This document shows positions 1 through 7,326 of a stretch of DNA of 18,737 nt, piece by piece (the stretch's first letter is position 1; each line of letters begins with the position of its first letter). The position numbers were made by a program, and so were the translations under genes. The DNA is taken from NCBI GenBank assembly GCA_964636575.1, contig CAZWSE010000066.1:1-18737 (forward strand). The letters are read 5' to 3'. Source of the DNA: CAZWSE01 sp964636575. GTDB taxonomy: Bacteria > Pseudomonadota > Alphaproteobacteria > Rhodobacterales > Rhodobacteraceae. The notes under the pieces are model-generated. The model made no database searches and was not told the DNA's origin. It saw nothing but the letters and a program-made list of their open reading frames with translations.

Positions 1-318
1 ACACCCGCCGGAGACCATGATGTCATGCAGGCGGATCTTGTGATCAGCTTCAAAGTGTTCCGTGAAAAGTTCGGCAGCGAGGTCAAGCTGTGGCCCCAAG
101 CGCACAAGCTCGACACCCGTTATATTGACGGGCCTTTCAAATACATGAACTCGACTTGGTCTTTTGAAGACACAGAAACTGGTTGCGATGTGTCCTTCCA
201 CGTGGATTTCGAATTCAAAAACGCGGTTCTTCAAGGCATCATCGGCCTCGTCTTCAATGAGGCCATGCAGCGCATTGTGCGTGCCTTTGAGCGCCGCGCA
301 CAGGATCTTTATGGCTGA
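1..318 (+). CDS. Coq10/RatA-family START-domain protein (5' end missing)
   Basis: The frame is open from position 1 to a TGA at 316-318, so only the last 105 residues of a protein usually about 150 long are visible; the start lies outside the window. The visible part carries typical family landmarks: VMQADLVISFK, a central YIDGPFKYMNSTWSF block, FHVDFEFKN and the C-terminal helix NEAMQRIVRAFERRAQDLYG. Such SRPBCC/START-fold proteins bind a hydrophobic ligand. In proteobacteria they are annotated either as Coq10, a ubiquinone-binding protein needed for respiration, or as the RatA 'toxin' family. In alphaproteobacteria the Coq10-like role is the likelier reading, but this is inference. The gene overlaps the next one by 8 bp, suggesting co-transcription and translational coupling. 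Confidence 0.85.
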   Translation, partial: TPAGDHDVMQADLVISFKVFREKFGSEVKLWPQAHKLDTRYIDGPFKYMNSTWSFEDTETGCDVSFHVDFEFKNAVLQGIIGLVFNEAMQRIVRAFERRAQDLYG

Positions 319-1597
319 CCTCACACGCGCCCTTGCACGCTTTGTAACCTCGACCGCCCACCCGGACCAATCGGCCCACCGTGTGCTGCAACTGTCCTTG
401 CTCGACTGGTTCGCCGTCGGGCACACCGGCCGCACGGAACCTGTCGCCTGTCTTACCCGTGACATGGCGCTTGCTGATGGTGGTGCGTCCGTTGCGACCA
501 TCTTTGGCACCGACACACGTCTGCCCGTGCGTGCAGCCGCCTTGGTCAATGGCACGACGTCCCATGCGCTTGACTATGACGACACCCATTTTGCACATAT
601 CGGTCACCCTTCTGTTGCGATCATTCCAGCGGGTTTGGCTGTGGCGCAAGCGCAGGGTGCAACCGGGGCAGCGCTTCAGCGCGCCTGTCTTATCGGGGTT
701 GAAGCCTCTGTCAGGATCGGGGTCTGGCTAGGCCGCGCCCACTATCAGACCGGATACCATCAAACGGCAACAGCGGGCACCTTTGGGGCCGCGCTTGCTA
801 GTGCGGCGTTGTTGAACCAAACCGCAGATCAAGTCGAACATTCCCTCGGGCTAGCAGCGACCCGTGCGGCGGGGCTTAAGGCCCAGTTCGGAACAATGGG
901 CAAACCCTTCAACGCTGGCATCGCGGCGCAATCGGGTGTCGAGGCGGCCCTGTTGGTGTCGCGTGGCTTCGTGTCAAACCCGGACGCAATGGACGGCCCG
1001 CATGGCTTTGGGGCGACCCATCATGGACAGGCTGACATGGCGGCTTTGGATGGGCTGGGCACAGACTGGATGTTTGAAACCGTCAGTCACAAGTTCCATG
1101 CCTGTTGCCACGGGCTGCACGCTGCCCTTGAGGCATTTGCGACGCTCAAGGTTAACCCTGATGCCATAACCCGCATCGACGTCAAAACCCATCCAAGATG
1201 GATGACGGTGTGCAACCAGCAAACTCCTTTGACAGGGCTTGAGGCCAAGTTCAGCTACCGTGCTGTCTTGGCGCTGGCAGCTTTGGGGTATGATACGGCC
1301 AAGCTCGACACATACCGCGATGATCTATGTGCTGATCCCAAGGTTCAGGCGCTGCGCGATAAGGTGCACGTCGAAGCTGCCGATCATTTGTCCGAAACGC
1401 AGGCCGAGCTGACCGTCGAACAGGCGGGTGCCACGCTACATGCGCAGTTTGATCTTGATGCGCCCATGCCGCTCGACCAACGTGAGGCCCGTATCAAAGC
1501 AAAAGCGGCGTCTCTGCTGGGCAAAGACACCGCTCACAATGTTTGGGCCGCGATTGAAACCGCTCAAGATGCTGATGCGCTTTGGGGCTGCTTGTAA
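311..1597 (+). CDS. MmgE/PrpD family protein
   Basis: This 428-residue protein belongs to the MmgE/PrpD fold, which includes 2-methylcitrate dehydratase and cis-aconitate decarboxylase. Visible family motifs are the ALDYDDTH block near residue 80, GYHQTATAGTFGAA near 150, and FGTMGKPFNAG near 195, followed by the family's C-terminal half. Length is close to the usual 440-480. The frame is open further upstream to an ATG at 164, but that would run deep inside the preceding gene. ATG 311 gives MADLTRALARFV, a normal family start, and overlaps the preceding stop by 8 bp. The true substrate cannot be told: no methylcitrate cycle genes lie nearby, so PrpD itself is not supported. It ends convergently with the ammonium transporter, 18 bp away. 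Confidence 0.88.
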   Translation: MADLTRALARFVTSTAHPDQSAHRVLQLSLLDWFAVGHTGRTEPVACLTRDMALADGGASVATIFGTDTRLPVRAAALVNGTTSHALDYDDTHFAHIGHPSVAIIPAGLAVAQAQGATGAALQRACLIGVEASVRIGVWLGRAHYQTGYHQTATAGTFGAALASAALLNQTADQVEHSLGLAATRAAGLKAQFGTMGKPFNAGIAAQSGVEAALLVSRGFVSNPDAMDGPHGFGATHHGQADMAALDGLGTDWMFETVSHKFHACCHGLHAALEAFATLKVNPDAITRIDVKTHPRWMTVCNQQTPLTGLEAKFSYRAVLALAALGYDTAKLDTYRDDLCADPKVQALRDKVHVEAADHLSETQAELTVEQAGATLHAQFDLDAPMPLDQREARIKAKAASLLGKDTAHNVWAAIETAQDADALWGCL

Positions 1598-1607
1598 CAG
1601 CCCCAAA
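1581..1607. terminator. Hairpin between MmgE/PrpD gene and amt
   Basis: A perfect 10-bp stem is formed by TTTGGGGCTG (1581-1590) and CAGCCCCAAA (1598-1607) with a 7-nt loop that contains the TAA stop of the MmgE/PrpD gene. It lies at the meeting point of two convergent genes and could serve both. There is no good U-run after the stem on either strand, so it may be a weak intrinsic terminator or mainly an mRNA 3'-end stabiliser. Confidence 0.6.
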
Positions 1608-1615
1608 ACAATCGC

Positions 1616-2800
1616 TTAGCTGGTCATGTCGTAGGCACGTTCACCGTGGACTGCCAGATCAAGCCCGTTGGTTTCGGTTTCTTCATCGACCCGCAACGGG
1701 GTGATCAGGCCAACCAATTTGATCAGCACGAAGGTCACGACAAGGGTGAATACACCCACCACTGCCAAACCACCCAGTTGCGCCGTCCAAGAGGCATCGG
1801 CAACAAAGACAGCGATCATGATTGTCCCGAAGATCCCGCCAACACCGTGGACCGCAAAGACGTCCAAGGTATCGTCGATCTTCAAAGCATTGCGGATCAC
1901 GTTCACCGCTTCCTGACACAAGATGCCTGCAACCGCGCCAATCACCAAAGCCTCAACCGGACCAACAAAGCCGGACGCTGGCGTGATGCTGGCCAGACCT
2001 GCGATTGTGCCGGTGACCATGCCAACAAGCGATGCGCGACCAAATTTGATCTTTTCCCACAAAGCCCATGTCAAAGATGCAGTTGCCGCCGAGATATGTG
2101 TGACCGTCAAAGCCATCGCAGCGCCGCCATCTGCGGCCAGTTGCGATCCGCCGTTAAAGCCGAACCAGCCGACCCACAGCATCGCAGCGCCGATCATAAC
2201 AAAGCCCGGATTGTGCGGCGGTGTCGTTTGGTTTTTGCGTGGGCCAAGGAAGACTGCGATCATCAAAGCAGCCAAGCCAGCGGTTTCGTGTACGACAATG
2301 CCGCCCGCGAAGTCTTTGACACCGGTCTCACCGAAGATGCCGCCGTCAGCCATCATGCCGCCGCCCCAGATCCAGTGGACCACAGGCGCATAGCACAGCA
2401 GCATCCACAGGGCCGAAAACACCAGAACGAAGCCAAAGCCGACCCGTTCCACATAAGCGCCAACAATCAGCGCAGGGGTAATGATGGCAAAGGTCATTTG
2501 AAACGCGAAGAACAGAACTTCGGGCAGGGTGCCAGACAGGGTGTCTGCATCAATGCCAGTAAGGAACATCTTGTCCAAGCCGCCCCAATATCCGCTCGTC
2601 CCGCCGCCAAATGCGATGGAATAGCCAAAAGCAAACCACAACACGCTCATCAAACAGGCGATGGCGTAGCAGTGCATGAAAACGCTCAATACATTGCGCG
2701 ACCGTACAAGGCCGCCGTAAAACAGGGCAAGCCCTGGCAATGTCATGAATAGTACAAGTGCAGTGGCAACAATAATCCACGCTGTATCGGCAGCGACCAT
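1616..2800 (-). CDS. amt: Ammonium transporter (Amt family)
   Basis: This is a 394-residue polytopic inner-membrane protein that conducts ammonium/ammonia into the cell. It starts with the typical ADTAWIIVATALVLFMTLPG segment followed by ALFYGGLVRSRNVLSV. The two pore histidines of Amt channels are visible: H171 in VVHETAGLAA and H318 in FAVHGVGGIFG. The NPGFVMIGAAMLWVGWFGFNGGS block is also characteristic. The ATG at 2798-2800 is preceded by GGGAG at 7-nt spacing. No glnK/PII gene is adjacent, unlike the common glnK-amtB pair, although the nitrogen regulators ntrBC/ntrYX lie a few kilobases away. It follows cinA on the same strand after 166 bp and probably has its own promoter. Amt and AmtB cannot be separated with certainty. 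Confidence 0.95.
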   Translation of the reverse strand: MVAADTAWIIVATALVLFMTLPGLALFYGGLVRSRNVLSVFMHCYAIACLMSVLWFAFGYSIAFGGGTSGYWGGLDKMFLTGIDADTLSGTLPEVLFFAFQMTFAIITPALIVGAYVERVGFGFVLVFSALWMLLCYAPVVHWIWGGGMMADGGIFGETGVKDFAGGIVVHETAGLAALMIAVFLGPRKNQTTPPHNPGFVMIGAAMLWVGWFGFNGGSQLAADGGAAMALTVTHISAATASLTWALWEKIKFGRASLVGMVTGTIAGLASITPASGFVGPVEALVIGAVAGILCQEAVNVIRNALKIDDTLDVFAVHGVGGIFGTIMIAVFVADASWTAQLGGLAVVGVFTLVVTFVLIKLVGLITPLRVDEETETNGLDLAVHGERAYDMTS

Positions 2801-2869
2801 AGCAATTCTCCCTCAGTCCCAATGGTGCGGGCGTTGAACAGAAGCAAAGCCGCTAGAAAAAGAGGCAAA

Positions 2870-2901
2870 GTGCAATTTGGTCGCGTAAAAGACGTGCAAT
2901 T
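2870..2901 (-). promoter_or_regulatory. Paired AATTGCAC repeats upstream of amt
   Basis: Read on the minus strand toward amt, the 8-mer AATTGCAC occurs twice as a direct repeat (2901-2894 and 2877-2870), start to start 24 bp, about 70-100 bp before the amt ATG. TGCAC is also the core of the enteric NtrC half-site. Assigning the pair to NtrC or another regulator is inference. I found no convincing -24/-12 sigma-54 promoter here. Confidence 0.35.
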
Positions 2902-2966
2902 CTGAAACTGCTGGTTTTTAGGGCAGTGATTCCGGTAGGGCGATTAAAAAACGGGCGGATTGAGAA

Positions 2967-3440
2967 TTAGACGTCCCGCAGCGCATCCAAGACCAAATTC
3001 AAAGCATGGGCACAGGCAGCTTCGCGCACCTGTTCGCGCCCCAAAGCTCCAAACTCGACCGTTTCAACCGTAAGTCCCGCAGCGCTTGATAGTCCGAAGC
3101 ACACGCGCCCCTCTGGTTTGAACTCCGATCCGCCGGGCCCCGCGATGCCCGTCACCGATACCGCAATGTCCGCCCCAGCGTTCGCGCGCGCACCCATGGC
3201 CATTTCCCGTGCGACCTCTTCTGACACGGCGCCGACAGCCTCAAGCGTCGCGGGCGATACATCTAGCAAATCAACCTTTGCGCCGTTGGAATAGGTCACA
3301 ACCCCACGTTCGAATATGGCAGAGGATCCCGCGATGTCCGTAATCGCCGCAGCAATCATCCCGCCGGTGCAGCTTTCAGCGGTGGTGACACGCAGGCCGC
3401 GATCAACCGCCAAGCGGACAATGTCAGCTGCAACGCTCAT
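2967..3440 (-). CDS. pncC: CinA C-terminal family, nicotinamide-nucleotide amidase
   Basis: This 157-residue protein is the stand-alone CinA C-terminal domain (PncC), which deamidates nicotinamide mononucleotide to nicotinate mononucleotide for NAD salvage. The family signatures TTAESCTGG (residues 19-27), VVTYSNGAK and SVTGIAGPGG are all visible, and the length is normal for the single-domain form; the N-terminal MoCF domain of full-length CinA is absent. Its ATG overlaps the pgpA stop by 4 bp (ATGA), so it should be translationally coupled as the third gene of ispDF-pgpA-pncC. Enzymatic activity is inferred from the family. Confidence 0.92.
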   Translation of the reverse strand: MSVAADIVRLAVDRGLRVTTAESCTGGMIAAAITDIAGSSAIFERGVVTYSNGAKVDLLDVSPATLEAVGAVSEEVAREMAMGARANAGADIAVSVTGIAGPGGSEFKPEGRVCFGLSSAAGLTVETVEFGALGREQVREAACAHALNLVLDALRDV

Positions 3441-3937
3441 AGCCCCATCACACCATGTGCAAGGGCCGCCAAAGCCAGCACACCAATGGCCGCAAAAACA
3501 CCCGCGATGACATCGTCAAGCATGACCCCAAGCGCATCACCGCGCCGGTCTGCCCAACCAATCGGGCCGATCTTGGTAATGTCGAACAGCCGGAACAGCG
3601 CAAAAGCCGCAATCCAGCCGGGCCAAAAGGTCGTAATCGGCAACCCCATGTTCCACGCGGACAGGGACAGCGGCAAAATGGCGATCCATTGGCCGACCAG
3701 CTCGTCCACGACGATTTCGGACGGGTCGTGATCCTCTTGCCCTTCGATCATGACCTTCGTGGCCCACCACCCTTTGAAAAAGCCGACAACGCAGCCCAAC
3801 AACAACAATGGAAAGCCGCCGATCACATGCAAAAGCCAGGCCCAGGGCAGGGCGACAAGCGACCCCCACGTGCCGGGTGCGGGTTTCAAGTATCCAACAC
3901 CCATGACGGTCCCGATGATCTGAGCAAGCGTTTTCAT
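3437..3937 (-). CDS. pgpA: Phosphatidylglycerophosphatase A
   Basis: PgpA removes the phosphate from phosphatidylglycerophosphate to give phosphatidylglycerol at the inner membrane. The 166-residue product shows the diagnostic N-terminal GYLKPAPGTWGSL motif and the acidic DPSEIVVDELVGQWI motif of the PgpA family, with hydrophobic membrane segments around residues 25-58, 85-115 and 140-160. Length is typical. The start overlaps the ispDF stop by 4 bp, and its own stop overlaps the pncC start by 4 bp, so the three form a tight operon. The functional link to isoprenoid synthesis is not obvious; the arrangement is common in Rhodobacterales. Confidence 0.94.
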   Translation of the reverse strand: MKTLAQIIGTVMGVGYLKPAPGTWGSLVALPWAWLLHVIGGFPLLLLGCVVGFFKGWWATKVMIEGQEDHDPSEIVVDELVGQWIAILPLSLSAWNMGLPITTFWPGWIAAFALFRLFDITKIGPIGWADRRGDALGVMLDDVIAGVFAAIGVLALAALAHGVMGL

Positions 3938-5070
3938 GGCTTCACCAGCGTCACAGTGGCCTGAGCCGCAATCCCTTCGCCGCGCCCCGTAAAACCGAGC
4001 TTTTCAGAGGTTGTGGCCTTGATCGACACCCGCGATGGCTCCATCCCCATAATGTCTGCCACAGCAGCAATCATCGCATCTGCATGGGGGCCGATTTTGG
4101 GTTCCTCACAGATCAATGTGCAATCGACGTTGTTTATGGTGAACCCCATTTCAGCCGCCAAGTCAGTTGCATGGCGTAAGAAGATATGGCTTTCAGCGCC
4201 TTTCCACTGTGGGTCAGAAGGCGGAAAATGCCGGCCTATATCGCCCATCGCGAGCGCGCCATAGACCGCATCGGTGATCGTATGAAGCCCCACATCCGCA
4301 TCTGAATGCCCCTGCAGCCCGCGCGAAAACGGAATGGACACACCGCACAGCATCACGTGATCGCCTTCGCCGAACCGGTGCACGTCAAAGCCATTGCCAA
4401 CACGAATATCCATAGAGCGTCCTAATATCTGTTCCGCCTGCGCGAAATCTGCGGGGGTGGTGATTTTGATGTTATTGGCGTCACCTTGGGTGATCTGCAC
4501 CGGCACACCAAAGGCGCGTGCAACTTCGACATCATCGGCAGGCTCGCCAGTGCTTGCGGCATGGGCTGCGAGAATGGTGTCATAGTCGAACCCCTGCGGG
4601 GTCTGTGCGCGGTAAAGCCCTGTGCGGTCGTTTGTGCCTGTTACCAAACCATCCTGACCCGTCCAAAGCGCATCTGTCACGGGCAATGCAGGGGCGGCGG
4701 CAGGATGCGTCTCAAGGGCAGCAATCACGTCAGAGATCACAGCTTGCGATACACAAGGCCGTGCGACGTCATGGATCAGGACTTTGGTCGTTCCAGTGTC
4801 TTCCAAGGCCTTCAATCCGTTGTGCACCGATACGGCCCGTGTCGCACCGCCAAGCGCTATACTATAGCCTGCGGCGGTGAACTCGGCTTGGGCTTGCACG
4901 TCATCGGGGTGCAAGACCAAAATAACGCGGTCAATGTCAGGGTGCCGATCAAACGCCGCAATCGTGTGATCCGCCACACGACGCCCTGCAAGCGCTTGCC
5001 ACTGCTTTGGCACATCACCACCCGCCCGTACCCCGCGTCCGGCAGCAACGATAAGGGCTGAAATTGACAT
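3934..5070 (-). CDS. ispDF: Bifunctional IspD/IspF of the MEP pathway
   Basis: This 378-residue fusion carries two non-consecutive activities of isoprenoid precursor synthesis. Residues 1 to about 219 are IspD (MEP cytidylyltransferase), with the nucleotide-binding start ALIVAAGRGVRAGGDVPKQW and the HDVARP motif. Residues 220-378 are IspF (MECDP synthase), with the metal-binding GNGFDVHRF and LQGHSDADV motifs and the C-terminal ATTSEKLGFTGRGEGIAAQA block. IspDF fusions are usual in alphaproteobacteria. The frame is open to an ATG at 5127, but ATG 5070 gives the standard MSISALIVAAGRG start and has GGAG 8 nt upstream. It heads the operon with pgpA and pncC and diverges from dusB. Confidence 0.95.
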   Translation of the reverse strand: MSISALIVAAGRGVRAGGDVPKQWQALAGRRVADHTIAAFDRHPDIDRVILVLHPDDVQAQAEFTAAGYSIALGGATRAVSVHNGLKALEDTGTTKVLIHDVARPCVSQAVISDVIAALETHPAAAPALPVTDALWTGQDGLVTGTNDRTGLYRAQTPQGFDYDTILAAHAASTGEPADDVEVARAFGVPVQITQGDANNIKITTPADFAQAEQILGRSMDIRVGNGFDVHRFGEGDHVMLCGVSIPFSRGLQGHSDADVGLHTITDAVYGALAMGDIGRHFPPSDPQWKGAESHIFLRHATDLAAEMGFTINNVDCTLICEEPKIGPHADAMIAAVADIMGMEPSRVSIKATTSEKLGFTGRGEGIAAQATVTLVKP

Positions 5071-5142
5071 GCAAGTGGCTCCGTTCCGTGTTGAGCACTG
5101 TCTAGACTTTGCAGCCACGCTGCGCAATCAGGCCGATAGCTG

Positions 5143-5159
5143 TGCCTAATTTTTAGGCA
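5143..5159. promoter_or_regulatory. Palindrome between ispDF and dusB
   Basis: TGCCTAA (5143-5149) and TTAGGCA (5153-5159) form a perfect 7-bp inverted repeat with a 3-nt TTT centre, in the middle of the 181-bp divergent intergenic region. It ends 7 bp upstream of a TTGACG hexamer that could be a -35 box for dusB-ntrBC. The shape fits a dimeric regulator's operator; which regulator binds is unknown. Confidence 0.4.
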
Positions 5160-5166
5160 AATAGCT

Positions 5167-5197
5167 TTGACGGCACGGCAAATAGATCGGGTTTTAT
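5167..5197 (+). promoter_or_regulatory. Candidate sigma-70 promoter for dusB-ntrB-ntrC
   Basis: TTGACG (5167-5172) matches the -35 consensus at five of six positions. TTTTAT (5192-5197) matches the -10 at four of six, but the 19-bp spacer is longer than ideal. A suboptimal core promoter would suit activator control, though that is inference. Confidence 0.3.
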
Positions 5198-5251
5198 TGT
5201 GGCCCCAAAGGGTTTTCGATAGCAAAGGTGCATCTGCACAAGGATTAGGCG

Positions 5252-6238
5252 TTGCCGCTTCAAATCGGAAACCTCACGTTAGACCCTCCTGTTTTTCTGG
5301 CCCCGCTGGCCGGAATTACAGATGTGCCGTTTCGAAATCTCGTCTCACGCTTCGGCGCGGGGCTGGTGGTCAGCGAAATGATCGCAAGTCAGGAAATGAT
5401 CCAAGCCAAACCGGGCGTGCGCGAAAAAGCGGAACTTGGGCTGGGCACAGTCAACACCTCTGTCCAACTCGCCGGCCGTGAAGCCTATTGGATGGCTGAG
5501 GCCGCGCGCTTTGTAGAAGCCAACGGTGCCGCCCTGATCGACATCAACATGGGCTGCCCCGCCAAGAAAGTCACAAGCGGCTATTCGGGGTCAGCATTGT
5601 TGAAAACACCAGATCATGCGCTGAGCCTGATAGAGGCCGTCGTGAACGCTGTGTCCATTCCCGTAACGCTCAAAACACGGCTTGGGTGGGACGACGCACT
5701 TCTCAACGCCCCCGACATCGCCAAACGCGCCGAAGAGGCCGGTATTCAATTGGTCACCATCCACGGACGCACCCGTTGTCAGTTCTACAAAGGCCGCGCC
5801 GATTGGGCCGCGATTGCGCGTGTGAAAGAGGCCGTGAACATCCCCGTCATCGCCAATGGGGATATCATTGACACAGATACCGCGCGCGCAGCGCTTAAAG
5901 CATCGGGCGCTGATGGCATCATGATCGGACGTGGCGCCCAAGGGCAGCCGTGGAAACTGGCCGAGGTCGCGCATGATCTTTACGGACACAGCGCACCGGA
6001 CGTGCCATCAGGTACTGCTTTGACTGATTTGGTGCAAAGCCACTTTGAAGCGAGCTTGTCTTTCTACGGCAAAATGCTTGGCGCGAAAGTCGCACGCAAA
6101 CATCTCGGCTGGTACATGGACTATGCAGGCACACCGGGTGCGCTGCGCAAAGAGGTTTTGACGGCCACAAGCCCAGACACGGTGCAGGCGTTGCTGCCCG
6201 AAGCCTTGAACGGCCAAGAACACGGGGTGGCCGCATGA
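5252..6238 (+). CDS. dusB: tRNA-dihydrouridine synthase, NifR3/DusB type
   Basis: DusB is an FMN enzyme reducing uridine to dihydrouridine in tRNA. The 328-residue protein shows the TIM-barrel landmarks LAPLAGITDVPFRNLVSRFG, the catalytic cysteine C102 in INMGCPAKKV, LKTRLGWDD, VTIHGRTRCQFYKG, VIANGDI and the FMN phosphate site MIGRGAQGQPW. The start is a rare TTG at 5252: an in-frame TAG lies at 5246-5248, no ATG lies near the family N-terminus, and AAGGA sits 7 nt upstream. It overlaps ntrB by 4 bp (ATGA). The same order, nifR3-ntrB-ntrC, is described in Rhodobacter capsulatus, where nifR3 was named from this operon. The modification role is inferred from family. Confidence 0.94.
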   Translation: MPLQIGNLTLDPPVFLAPLAGITDVPFRNLVSRFGAGLVVSEMIASQEMIQAKPGVREKAELGLGTVNTSVQLAGREAYWMAEAARFVEANGAALIDINMGCPAKKVTSGYSGSALLKTPDHALSLIEAVVNAVSIPVTLKTRLGWDDALLNAPDIAKRAEEAGIQLVTIHGRTRCQFYKGRADWAAIARVKEAVNIPVIANGDIIDTDTARAALKASGADGIMIGRGAQGQPWKLAEVAHDLYGHSAPDVPSGTALTDLVQSHFEASLSFYGKMLGAKVARKHLGWYMDYAGTPGALRKEVLTATSPDTVQALLPEALNGQEHGVAA

Positions 6239-7323
6239 GCACTGATCCTTCCATCTGGGCCTCTCTGCCGATCCCTGCGTTTATGATCGACGAAAGCAAC
6301 AACATTCTAGACGCCAATTCGGCTGCCGAAGGGTTCATCAATGTTTCCGCCAAGTCCGTCATCGGCGATCCGATCTGGGACACAATTGCAATAGATGCAC
6401 CGCTGGAAGACGCTTTTGCCCGCGCCCGCGCTAATGGCACGCCACTGTTTGTAAATGACGTCGATGTGGGCAGCGGCCAACGCGCGCCGCTGCAATGTGC
6501 GCTCCAAATCGCGCCCGTTGTGGACCGGCCGGGCGATATGATTTTGCTGATTACCCCGCGCGAACTGGCAGGGCGCATGACGCAAAGCCATAGTGTCAAG
6601 TCAGCGGCCAAATCGGCAATTGGGATGGCCGAAATGCTGGCCCATGAAATCAAGAACCCGCTCGCAGGGATCACAGGGGCCGCACAGCTGTTGTCTATGA
6701 GCATCTCGGCAGAGGATCAGGAACTGACCGATCTGATCGTTGAAGAAACGCGGCGGATCGTGAAACTGCTGGAACAGGTCGAACAATTTGGAAACCTCAG
6801 CCAGCCGGACTTCAAGCCCGTGAACATCCATGATGTGCTGGATCGGGCGCGGCGGTCTGCGGTGCTTGGGTTTGCAGCACATATGACCGTGATCGAAAGC
6901 TACGATCCGTCCTTGCCCTTTGCCTACGGCGATCCGGACCAGCTTTTGCAGATCATCCTGAATTTGCTCAAAAACGCATCCGAGGCGGCGGATCAAATGG
7001 GCGGCAAGATCACATTGCGCACTTACTACGAACACTCGTTCCGGCTGCGCCGCAACGATGGCACGGGTCACTCGCTGCCGCTACAGATCGAAATTATCGA
7101 CGACGGCCCTGGTCTGCCTGACGCCATCAAGGGCGACGTTTTCGAACCCTTTGTATCGGGGCGTGAAAACGGAACCGGACTGGGGCTGGCATTGGTCAAT
7201 AAAATCGTCGCCGACCATGATGGATGGATTTCGGTGACCTCTGTTCCGGGGCGCACTGTGTTCCGATTGTCCCTTGCACGCGCGCCCACAGATGCGCCCG
7301 CACCCGCTGAAAAGGAGATCTAA
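6235..7323 (+). CDS. ntrB: Nitrogen-regulation sensor histidine kinase NtrB
   Basis: NtrB phosphorylates NtrC under nitrogen limitation and dephosphorylates it when PII signals nitrogen excess. The 362-residue protein is soluble, with no membrane segment. It has a PAS-like N-terminus (residues about 5-110, IPAFMIDESNNILDANSAAE), a HisKA dimerisation domain with the phospho-accepting H137 in MLAHEIKNPLAGI, and a C-terminal ATPase domain with NLLKNASEA (N box), IIDDGPGLP (G1), FEPFVSGRENGTGLGLALV (F and G2). Length is typical. Its start overlaps the dusB stop by 4 bp and its stop lies 3 bp before ntrC; the last codons contain AAGGAG serving ntrC. Confidence 0.95.
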   Translation: MSTDPSIWASLPIPAFMIDESNNILDANSAAEGFINVSAKSVIGDPIWDTIAIDAPLEDAFARARANGTPLFVNDVDVGSGQRAPLQCALQIAPVVDRPGDMILLITPRELAGRMTQSHSVKSAAKSAIGMAEMLAHEIKNPLAGITGAAQLLSMSISAEDQELTDLIVEETRRIVKLLEQVEQFGNLSQPDFKPVNIHDVLDRARRSAVLGFAAHMTVIESYDPSLPFAYGDPDQLLQIILNLLKNASEAADQMGGKITLRTYYEHSFRLRRNDGTGHSLPLQIEIIDDGPGLPDAIKGDVFEPFVSGRENGTGLGLALVNKIVADHDGWISVTSVPGRTVFRLSLARAPTDAPAPAEKEI

Positions 7324-7326
7324 GCT

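Noticed and set aside
164..310. An upstream in-frame extension of the MmgE/PrpD gene
   Set aside because: It overlaps the Coq10-like gene for about 150 bp and reads as non-protein sequence; ATG 311 fits the family.
1..318. A RatA toxin of a toxin-antitoxin system
   Set aside because: The name comes from family annotation; no partner antitoxin gene is visible and the START fold fits a Coq10-like role better.
1646..2752. A 368-codon open frame on the plus strand opposite amt
   Set aside because: It is antisense to a clearly real Amt gene, is rich in His, Asp, Asn and Arg, and shows no recognisable domain. It is a by-product of codon use on the other strand.
2801..2966. A sigma-54 promoter before amt
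   Set aside because: No GG/GC pair with correct -24/-12 spacing was found on the minus strand.
5071..5127. A longer N-terminus for IspDF
   Set aside because: The extra 19 residues have no counterpart in IspD, and ATG 5070 has a good ribosome site.
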